From the NCBI GenBank assembly GCA_015228895.1, contig JADGCR010000044.1, positions 1-13,029 of the forward strand: a stretch of 13,029 bases of DNA, written 5' to 3'. How positions within the stretch are numbered: position 1 is the first letter of the stretch; the number at the start of each line of letters is the position of its first letter. The stretch is from Magnetococcales bacterium (GTDB lineage: Bacteria > Pseudomonadota > Magnetococcia > Magnetococcales > Magnetaquicoccaceae). This document shows, in pieces, positions 7,644-13,029 of this stretch. The notes beneath the pieces are model-generated. The model ran no database searches. It worked only from the letters and a program-made list of their open reading frames with translations, and had not been told where the DNA came from. Both the position numbers and the translations under genes were made by a program.

Positions 7644-8174
7644 TCAACCTCCTTGAATCTGGGGGGGCAGCTGAATTCTGCGCACATACCGGAACTCCTC
7701 GTCGTTGGCCTGGATCTGGAGTTTGACATCCCACTGACCCGGTGACGGGACCGGCAACCTCGTCCCGTAGAGACCGGGCTGTTCTTCCGACATGGTGAAC
7801 GTCTGATCCATCCCCTGGGCGACGGGCCGAAACAGGATCCCCTGAATGCGGGCGTTGCGCAAGGGTTGTCCCGTTCCGTCCCACAGGGAGAGGGTCAGCC
7901 GTCCGGCCTCTCCCGCCCGCAGGCCGGACTCATCCAGGGTGACGCGCCACCCCAGGGCGTCCTGGGCGTTTTGCGCCTTGATGACCTGATTGTAGACCAG
8001 CCCCTTGTTGTAGGATCCCTCCGTGACCACGCCGGTCCAGGAGACCATGCTCACGCGAACAAAAAAGGCGTTCACCATAAAAATCACCAGAAAGAACAGC
8101 ACGATCGCCGTTGGCCATGGCTCCAGGCGCCAGATTCGCTTGTTCCCTTTTCCCGTGGTCGATGGTTCCATCAT
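7644..8174 (-). CDS. ccoH: FixH/CcoH family protein, cbb3 oxidase assembly
   Basis: CcoH is a membrane-anchored periplasmic protein that contacts the oxidase and stabilises it during assembly. The 176-residue product has a short cytoplasmic N-terminus with RLEPWPTAI, one membrane helix at about 22-41, then TEGSYNKGLVYNQVI and DALGWRV, which match the conserved YxKGLxYN...LGW pattern of FixH. The periplasmic part looks like a beta-rich domain ending PGQWDVKLQI. It has two ATG codons in a row: 8174 overlaps the ccoG stop by ATGA, and 8171 has better spacing (5 nt) from GAGG. Either is possible and they differ by one residue. It lies between ccoG and ccoQ. Confidence 0.93.
   Translation of the reverse strand: MMEPSTTGKGNKRIWRLEPWPTAIVLFFLVIFMVNAFFVRVSMVSWTGVVTEGSYNKGLVYNQVIKAQNAQDALGWRVTLDESGLRAGEAGRLTLSLWDGTGQPLRNARIQGILFRPVAQGMDQTFTMSEEQPGLYGTRLPVPSPGQWDVKLQIQANDEEFRYVRRIQLPPQIQGG
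7648..7654 (-). promoter_or_regulatory. Strong ribosome-binding site for ccoQ
   Basis: Minus-strand AAGGAGG lies 6 nt before the ccoQ ATG, inside the end of ccoH. It fixes the start of this very short gene and suggests ccoQ is translated efficiently in its own right. Confidence 0.75.
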
Positions 8175-9580
8175 GGCCTCATGAAAACGCTGGTGTAGGC
8201 AGCCGATCCCCCCTCCGGTTGCCGGGCGGACAGCTTGAAAAGAATCTCCTGCTTGCCGGGCCGCACCTGTTCCCTGGCCTGCTTGAGATAGACCGTGAAG
8301 GCGTTCACCGAACCGGGGGAGACGCTGAACGACGGGTCTCCCCCGGGGGTGCGGGTGTCAATGGCCGCCATTGTCAGGGAGGCCCCGTTCAGGCCCGTGA
8401 CACGCAGGGAGTAGGTTTGCTGCTTTTCGGTCATGTTGAGGACCCGCAAGGTGAAGTTGTTTTGAATCGATCCATCCGATTGCATGATGTACAGCGGTTG
8501 CCGATGTCCGATCACCGTCATCTCCAGAGGGGAATGACGGAGCAGAAAGAGCAGGATTCCCCCCAGAAACACCGTCAGCAGCAGGGCGTACACCAGGATC
8601 CTGGGGCGCAACCAGCGGGTTCTTTCCCCCTTGAGTTCCCGCAGGGAGGTGTAGCGCACCAGGCGCGGGGCGAAACCGAGCCGTTGCCGCACGCTGTCGC
8701 AGGCGTCGATGCAGGCTCCGCAGGTGATGCACTCGTATTGCTGCCCGTTGCGGATGTCGATGCCCGTGGGACAGACCGTCACGCAGGAATCACAGTCGAT
8801 GCACAGGCCGACCCGGGAGCCCGGTGCGGTGCGGGTGCGCCGGTTGGACTCCCGTGGTTCCCCGAGTTCCGGGTGATAGGCCACGATCATCGTGTCCTCG
8901 TCGAACATGACGCCTTGAAAACGGGCATAGGGACACATGTAGATGCAGACCTGCTCGCGGGCCAGTCCGGCCATGACGTAAGTGGTCAAGGTCAGAAACG
9001 ACAGGGTGAACCAGGCGGGGTGGGGGGCGGTGCCGTTGAGAAACTGCCGCGCCAGAGTCGGGGCGTCGGCGAAATAGGCGACAAACGCCCAGCCGGTGAG
9101 CGCACTGATCAGGAGCCAGGTGCCATGCTTGCCGAGCTTGACGAGCCATTTCCGTCCGCCGCCGGGAAGGCGGTCCAGCTTGAGCCTCTGTTTGTGGTGG
9201 CCCTCGAACAGACGCTCCACCTGCAAAAACAGATCGGTCCAAACCGTCTGCACGCACATGTAGCCGCAGAACACACGCCCCGCCAGAGCCGTCATGAAAA
9301 ACAGACCGATGGCGGCCGCGATCAACAGGAAGGCCAGCAGGAAGATCTCCTGAGGCCAGACAACGATATCGAAGAGGTAGAACTTTCTTTCCGGCAGGTC
9401 GAACAGCACCGCCTGATCGGGCAGTCCCGGACCCCGCTCCCAGCGCAACAGGGGCAGCAGCAGGAAGATGCCCAGTTCCATCGCGTAGACGCTCCATCGC
9501 AAACGACGGAAGAAACCAGGCTGATGGCGTGGATAGATTTTTTTCCAGCTGGCGTAAAGAGACGGTGTTTCGGTTGACAT
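8171..9580 (-). CDS. ccoG: Cbb3 oxidase accessory protein CcoG (FixG/RdxA), membrane polyferredoxin
   Basis: CcoG is an inner-membrane iron-sulfur protein thought to reduce Cu(II) to Cu(I) during cbb3 assembly. The 469-residue product has several helices in the N-terminal half with GRVFCGYMCVQTVW (C105, C109) and QVCIYMCPYARFQGVM (C212, C216), typical of FixG. Two [4Fe-4S] ferredoxin motifs follow: CIDCDSCVTVCP (C260, C263, C266, C270) and CITCGACIDACD (C284, C287, C290, C294). After another helix near 335-355 comes an Ig-like C-terminal domain. The ATG at 9580 is preceded by AAGG; an in-frame ATG at 9592 would add four residues (MEGD) and is less well placed. It overlaps ccoH by ATGA and is transcribed away from ccoN out of the shared AT-rich region. 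Confidence 0.96.
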   Translation of the reverse strand: MSTETPSLYASWKKIYPRHQPGFFRRLRWSVYAMELGIFLLLPLLRWERGPGLPDQAVLFDLPERKFYLFDIVVWPQEIFLLAFLLIAAAIGLFFMTALAGRVFCGYMCVQTVWTDLFLQVERLFEGHHKQRLKLDRLPGGGRKWLVKLGKHGTWLLISALTGWAFVAYFADAPTLARQFLNGTAPHPAWFTLSFLTLTTYVMAGLAREQVCIYMCPYARFQGVMFDEDTMIVAYHPELGEPRESNRRTRTAPGSRVGLCIDCDSCVTVCPTGIDIRNGQQYECITCGACIDACDSVRQRLGFAPRLVRYTSLRELKGERTRWLRPRILVYALLLTVFLGGILLFLLRHSPLEMTVIGHRQPLYIMQSDGSIQNNFTLRVLNMTEKQQTYSLRVTGLNGASLTMAAIDTRTPGGDPSFSVSPGSVNAFTVYLKQAREQVRPGKQEILFKLSARQPEGGSAAYTSVFMRP

Positions 9581-9808
9581 GTCGCCTTCCATAGTGCATG
9601 TAAGTTCTGTGTACCCACGGGACCGGTGTATGTTATGCCGGTTGCGGGTGCCAAGTCCATTTTTTTTCACAATAAAAAATTTTTCAAGACTGAAAATATC
9701 AAGAACTATATGCTTACATGTTTTGCAAGATGCGCTGCGGTTTTTTCGGGCGGCGCTAAAAAATTGTTTGATTTTTCCTGGCGGTAATGCTAAATTGACC
9801 GGCAGGGA

Positions 9809-9839
9809 TTGACAAAAATTAAAAGATGGTTTTTATAAC
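9809..9839 (+). promoter_or_regulatory. Candidate promoter for ccoNOP
   Basis: A perfect -35, TTGACA, lies at 9809-9814. The -10 could be TATAAC at 9834-9839 (5 of 6, spacing 19) or TTTATA at 9832-9837 (3 of 6, spacing 17). Transcription would start about 9845, leaving only about 15 nt before the GTG at 9860, so the Shine-Dalgarno would lie at the extreme 5' end. A second TTGAC at 9795-9799 could serve a start further upstream. The position is suggestive, not firm. Confidence 0.35.
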
Positions 9840-9847
9840 AAAACGAA

Positions 9848-9856
9848 GAGGAGGAG
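9848..9856 (+). promoter_or_regulatory. Ribosome-binding site deciding the ccoN GTG start
   Basis: GAGGAGGAG lies just before the GTG at 9860. Its position supports GTG, not a downstream codon, as the ccoN start, and predicts good translation. Confidence 0.7.
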
Positions 9857-9859
9857 ACG

Positions 9860-11278
9860 GTGGGTCAGCAACCAAGTCACATTCAGACGTATGACTACGA
9901 GGTGGTCAAACGCTTCACCATCGCAGCGGTCATCTATGCCGTCGTTGGTTTCCTGGTGGGGGTGATCCTGGCGTTGGAACTGACGTTCCCGGATCTCAAC
10001 GGCGGGATTCCCTATATCACCTTCGGGCGTCTGCGTCCGTTGCACACCTCGGCGGTGATCTTCGCGTTCGGTGGTTCGGTGTTGTTCGCCACCAGTTATT
10101 ATGTGGTGCAGCGCACCTGCAAGGCGCGGCTGTTTTCGGACTTCCTCTCCGGTTTCACCTTCTGGGGCTGGAACCTGGTGGTGGTGCTGGTGGTGATCAC
10201 CTACCCGCTGGGTCTTTCCCAGGGCAAGGAGTACGCGGAACCCATCTGGCCCATCGACCTGCTCATCACCGTGGTCTGGGTGGCCTACTTCATCAATTTC
10301 GTCGGCACCCTGGCGCGGCGGAAAGAACCACACATCTATGTCGCCAACTGGTTCTATCTGGCCTTCATCATCACCGTGGCCATGCTGCACATCGTCAACA
10401 ACCTGGCCGTTCCGGTCAACATGACCGACTCCTATTCCGTCTTCTCCGGCGTCCAGGACGCCATGATCCAGTGGTGGTACGGTCACAACGCCGTGGGCTT
10501 TTTCCTGACCGCCGCCTTCCTGGGCCTGATGTATTATTTCGTGCCCAAGCAGGCGGAACGTCCGGTCTACTCCTACCGACTCTCCATCGTCCATTTCTGG
10601 GCGCTGAGTTTCATGTACATCTGGGCCGGTCCCCACCACCTGCACTACACCGCCTTGCCGGACTGGGCCGGCACCCTGGGCGCCACCTTCTCCATCATGC
10701 TGCTGCTCCCCTCCTGGGGCGGCATGATCAATGGCATCATGACCCTCTCCGGCGCCTGGCACAAGCTGCGCACCGATCCCATCCTGCGCTTTTTCATCGT
10801 GTCGCTTTCCTTCTACGGCATGTCCACCTTCGAAGGCCCGATGATGTCCATCAAGTCGGTCAACGCCCTCTCCCACTACACGGACTGGACCATCGGTCAT
10901 GTCCACTCCGGCGCTCTGGGATGGGTGGCCATGGTCTCCTTCGGCGCCATCTATCACATGGTGCCCAGACTGTGGGGGGTCACCATGTACTCGACGCGTC
11001 TGGTCAATCTGCACTTCTGGCTGGCCACCATCGGCGTGGTCATTTACATCGTGGCCATGTGGATTTCAGGGATCATGCAGGGCTTGATGTGGCGGGCGTA
11101 TGACTCCTTCGGCAACCTGAGCTACTCCTTCGCCGAAACCGTGGCCGCCATGCATCCCTACTACCTGATCCGGACCATCGGTGGCGTCGTCTTTCTGGCG
11201 GGCGCCCTGGTGATGGTCTATAACCTGTTGATGACCGTGCGGGGCAAGGGCAACGCCACCCCGGCCACGGCTGGATGA
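9860..11278 (+). CDS. ccoN: Cbb3-type cytochrome c oxidase subunit I (catalytic)
   Basis: CcoN is the 12-helix heme-copper subunit that reduces oxygen at a heme b3-CuB centre and pumps protons. The 472-residue product has every expected ligand, each shifted by two from P. stutzeri CcoN. H62 (in [10 protein letters not shown]) and H349 bind low-spin heme b. H209 (in WWYGHNAVG) and H259/H260 (in [10 protein letters not shown]) bind CuB. Y253 is the cross-linked tyrosine and H347 (in [11 protein letters not shown]) binds heme b3. The calcium-site glutamates E124 and E325 are also present. The start is a GTG at 9860 after a strong GAGGAGGAG. It is the first gene of ccoNOP, driven from the divergent AT-rich region. 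It appears fully functional. Confidence 0.98.
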   Translation: MGQQPSHIQTYDYEVVKRFTIAAVIYAVVGFLVGVILALELTFPDLNGGIPYITFGRLRPLHTSAVIFAFGGSVLFATSYYVVQRTCKARLFSDFLSGFTFWGWNLVVVLVVITYPLGLSQGKEYAEPIWPIDLLITVVWVAYFINFVGTLARRKEPHIYVANWFYLAFIITVAMLHIVNNLAVPVNMTDSYSVFSGVQDAMIQWWYGHNAVGFFLTAAFLGLMYYFVPKQAERPVYSYRLSIVHFWALSFMYIWAGPHHLHYTALPDWAGTLGATFSIMLLLPSWGGMINGIMTLSGAWHKLRTDPILRFFIVSLSFYGMSTFEGPMMSIKSVNALSHYTDWTIGHVHSGALGWVAMVSFGAIYHMVPRLWGVTMYSTRLVNLHFWLATIGVVIYIVAMWISGIMQGLMWRAYDSFGNLSYSFAETVAAMHPYYLIRTIGGVVFLAGALVMVYNLLMTVRGKGNATPATAG

Positions 11279-11292
11279 TTGGGAGAAGCGCT

Positions 11293-12009
11293 ATGCAACA
11301 CGCCACGATCGAAAAAAGCATTCCCCTCATGGCCATCCTGATCCTTGTGCTGGTCTCCATTGGTGGAATCGTCGAAATTGTACCGTTGTTCTTCATCAAG
11401 AGCACCATCGAGAAGGTCGAGGGGATGCGTCCCTACACCCCCCTGGAACTGACCGGACGGGACATCTATATCCGGGAAGGGTGCTACAACTGCCACTCTC
11501 AAATGATCCGTCCCTTCCGGGACGAGGCGGAACGCTACGGTCACTACTCCCTGGCCGCGGAAAGCATGTACGACCATCCGTTCCAGTGGGGGTCCAAGCG
11601 GACCGGACCGGATCTGGCGCGGGTCGGCGGCAAGTATTCCAACCAGTGGCATCAGGCCCACATGCTCCGTCCGCAGAACGTGGTCCCGGAATCGGTGATG
11701 CCCGCCTATCCCTGGCTGCGCAAAAATCTCCTGAAATACGATGACATCGAAAAACGGATGCAGGTCCTGTCCCTGGTGGGGGTTCCCTACTCACCGGAAC
11801 AGATCGCCAACGCCAGGCAGGATCTGGTCAGTCAGGCCTCCGGCAGCAGCGACGGCGCGGGTTTGACCAAACGGTACGGCAAAAAGGTGCCGAAAGACGA
11901 TTTCGATGGACAACCCGAACAAATCACCGAACTGGATGCCCTGGTGGCCTATATGCAAATGCTTGGCACCCTGGTGGACTTTTCCAGTTATCAGGCCCAG
12001 ACCCGCTGA
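11293..12009 (+). CDS. ccoO: Cbb3-type cytochrome c oxidase subunit II (monoheme cytochrome c)
   Basis: CcoO is a membrane-anchored c-type cytochrome that hands electrons from CcoP to CcoN. The 238-residue product has one N-terminal helix (about 11-35), the heme c site GCYNCHSQ (C64, C67, H68) and the axial methionine M136 in [11 protein letters not shown]. Other family segments are [31 protein letters not shown] and the terminal [15 protein letters not shown] chose ATG 11293 because GGGAGA lies 6 nt before it and [13 protein letters not shown] is a usual start. An upstream in-frame ATG at 11275 overlaps the ccoN stop as ATGA but has no Shine-Dalgarno. It sits 14 bp after ccoN and 19 bp before ccoP. 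Confidence 0.97.
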   Translation: MQHATIEKSIPLMAILILVLVSIGGIVEIVPLFFIKSTIEKVEGMRPYTPLELTGRDIYIREGCYNCHSQMIRPFRDEAERYGHYSLAAESMYDHPFQWGSKRTGPDLARVGGKYSNQWHQAHMLRPQNVVPESVMPAYPWLRKNLLKYDDIEKRMQVLSLVGVPYSPEQIANARQDLVSQASGSSDGAGLTKRYGKKVPKDDFDGQPEQITELDALVAYMQMLGTLVDFSSYQAQTR

Positions 12010-12028
12010 GTGACAAGGAGACGATGTG

Positions 12029-12940
12029 ATGGCGGATATTAAGGATGTGGATACCACGGGTCACCAATGGGATGACGATGACGGTTATCCATTGCAGGAG
12101 TTCAACAATCCCTTGCCCAAATGGTGGCTGTACACTTTTTATGCCACGATCATCTGGTCAGTTTTCTACTGGATCCTCTATCCGGCCTGGCCCATGGCCC
12201 AAGGGTTCACCAAAGGGTTGCTGGGGTGGTCCACCCACCAGGAGTTCAACCAGGAGGTGGCGGACGCCCAGACCCGGCGCAAAACCATCAACGAACGCAT
12301 GGAACGGCTGTCCTTGCAGGAGATCGCCAAGGACAACCAACTGTTGCAATACGCCATTTCCGGCGGCAAGGCCATCTTCGGGGATCATTGCGCCCCCTGT
12401 CACGGCAGTGGGGGCATCGGCGCCAAGGCGGGCGGGTTCCCCACCCTGACGGATGACGACTGGTTGTTCGGTGGCGATCTGGAGACCATTTTCACCTCCA
12501 TCAATCAGGGACGCACGGGCCAGATGCCCGCCCACCTGAAAACCATGGGGGGCGGCTTCTCCCAGGAGCAGGTCAACGATCTGACCCAGTATGTGCTCTC
12601 CCTGTCCGGCAAGTCCATGGACGCTCAGGCGGCGCAACGGGGAGACCCGCTGTTCCATGGTGAGGCCGCCTGCAACGGCTGTCATGGGGACAAGGGGGAT
12701 GGATCTCTCAAGGGGACCCTCGCCGGACAACCCCTGCCACCGGTGGGCGCTCCCAATCTGACGGACGCCCTGTGGCTGTACGGCGGGGATCCCGCCTCCG
12801 TGGGCGACTCCATCGCCAAAGGTCGCAGTGGCGCCATGCCGGCCTGGGGCAAGGAGTTCAAGGAGGTGGGGCGGCATCTGGATCCATTGAGCATCAAGCA
12901 ACTGACACTGTATGTCCACACCTTGGGCGGCGGCAAATAA
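12029..12940 (+). CDS. ccoP: Cbb3-type cytochrome c oxidase subunit III (diheme cytochrome c)
   Basis: CcoP is the diheme cytochrome c that accepts electrons from soluble cytochromes. The 303-residue product starts MADIKDVDTTGHQWDDDDGY and has QEFNNPLPKWWLYTFY, a family signature, before a single helix at about 33-51. Two heme c sites follow: CAPCH (C121, C124, H125) with likely axial M166, and CNGCH (C215, C218, H219) with likely axial M270. The length is normal. I chose ATG 12029, 8 nt after AAGGAG (12015-12020). A GTG at 12026 would add one Met, and an out-of-frame ATG at 12024 forms an ATG-TGA start-stop that overlaps the real start. It is the last gene of ccoNOP, followed by the hairpin array. 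No ccoQ lies before it. Confidence 0.97.
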   Translation: MADIKDVDTTGHQWDDDDGYPLQEFNNPLPKWWLYTFYATIIWSVFYWILYPAWPMAQGFTKGLLGWSTHQEFNQEVADAQTRRKTINERMERLSLQEIAKDNQLLQYAISGGKAIFGDHCAPCHGSGGIGAKAGGFPTLTDDDWLFGGDLETIFTSINQGRTGQMPAHLKTMGGGFSQEQVNDLTQYVLSLSGKSMDAQAAQRGDPLFHGEAACNGCHGDKGDGSLKGTLAGQPLPPVGAPNLTDALWLYGGDPASVGDSIAKGRSGAMPAWGKEFKEVGRHLDPLSIKQLTLYVHTLGGGK

Positions 12941-12952
12941 CAGGGTTTCACA

Positions 12953-13021
12953 GTGGGGGCTTTGCCCCGACCCCACCAGGGGCTTTGCCCCTGGACCCCA
13001 CCAGGGGGATAATCCCCCTGG
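12953..13021. repeat. Three tandem GC-rich hairpins after ccoP
   Basis: Three similar palindromic units follow each other about every 23-26 bp. Unit 1 has arms GGGGC and GCCCC (12956-12968) around TTT, embedded in GTGGGG...CCCCAC. Unit 2 has 8-bp arms CCAGGGGC and GCCCCTGG (12976-12994) around TTT. Unit 3 has 9-bp arms CCAGGGGGA and TCCCCCTGG (13001-13021) around TAA. The linkers are GACCCCAC-like. This resembles a class of short dispersed palindromes common in GC-rich proteobacterial genomes between genes. They may end or protect the ccoNOP message. No U run follows, so they are not classical terminators. Changes in units 1 and 3 keep the pairing. Confidence 0.8.
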
Positions 13022-13029
13022 ACCCGTAA

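Larger units (their letters stand above)
9581..9859. promoter_or_regulatory. AT-rich divergent control region between ccoG and ccoN
   Basis: This 279-bp stretch has no gene and is far richer in A and T than its neighbours, with long A and T runs at 9660-9685. It must carry the promoters for ccoGHQ (leftward) and ccoNOP (rightward). A weak leftward candidate is TTGAAA (plus 9682-9687), 17 bp, AAAAAT (plus 9659-9664). A 6-bp inverted repeat, TTTTCA and TGAAAA with a 4-nt centre, lies at 9681-9696 over that -35. I see no consensus FNR/FixK box. The nearest is TTGAC-AAAA-ATTAA at 9809-9822 (8 of 10). Confidence 0.6.

Noticed and set aside
7474..7884. A 136-codon minus-strand frame that includes the CcoQ sequence at its end
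   Set aside because: The N-terminal part is an alternative frame over ccoH. Only the last 55 codons, from ATG 7641 with AAGGAGG, are supported as ccoQ.
9691..9702. A possible FNR box in TGAAAATATCAA
   Set aside because: The spacing between the half-sites is wrong and the left half does not match TTGAT.
9833..11014. A 393-codon minus-strand open frame opposite ccoN
   Set aside because: It is a Gly/Asp/His-rich antisense frame of a conserved 12-helix subunit, and would place coding sequence across the ccoN ribosome-binding site.
12956..13021. Possible CRISPR or classical rho-independent terminators at the right edge
   Set aside because: The units are self-palindromic with no unique spacers, so not CRISPR. 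No U run follows any stem, so they are not standard terminators.

Overview
This 13 kb window looks like the chromosome of a GC-rich, respiring proteobacterium. It holds a gatCAB aminoacyl-tRNA amidotransferase operon and an almost complete gene set for a cbb3-type (C-family) high-affinity cytochrome c oxidase. The lineage cannot be fixed from the sequence. The GatCAB operon, the full cco set and the GGGGCTTTGCCCC-type hairpins at the right edge would suit an alphaproteobacterium or a Magnetococcales-like organism, but that is inference only. No phage, IS element, CRISPR array, tRNA or rRNA was seen.

Layout, left to right. (1) Minus strand, 1-621: the N-terminal part of an exported rhodanese-like protein, cut by the window edge, preceded by a 70-residue protein of unknown function with a good sigma70-type promoter at 690-718. 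(2) Minus strand, 741-3983: gatC-gatA-gatB, tightly coupled (gatA and gatB overlap by ATGA), with a candidate promoter at 4040-4069 and a FixK/Anr/FNR-type palindrome at 4077-4090 just upstream. (3) Minus strand, 4143-4835: a six-helix TauE/SafE (DsbD_2-like) membrane protein whose ATG overlaps the ATG of the divergent ccoI. (4) Plus strand, 4834-7472: ccoI (copper P-type ATPase) and ccoS, overlapping by ATGA. (5) Minus strand, 7474-9580: ccoG, ccoH and ccoQ, converging on ccoS with a single base between stop codons. (6) An AT-rich divergent promoter region, 9581-9859. (7) Plus strand, 9860-12940: ccoN, ccoO and ccoP. (8) 12953-13021: an array of three GC-rich hairpins after ccoP.

How the genes work together: CcoN, CcoO, CcoP and CcoQ form the oxidase. 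CcoI exports copper from the cytoplasm for the CuB site, CcoS is needed for cofactor insertion, CcoG is a polyferredoxin linked to copper reduction, and CcoH stabilises the assembling complex. The TauE/SafE-like protein is commonly found beside these genes and probably helps cofactor handling. The unusual architecture is that ccoQ, normally between ccoO and ccoP, is instead the last gene of the ccoG-ccoH operon.

I found no wholly new system. The points that stand out are the displaced ccoQ, the altered phosphorylation motif of CcoI (DKTGVVT instead of DKTGTLT), the overlapping divergent start codons, the strong FixK-like box next to gatC, and the hairpin array.
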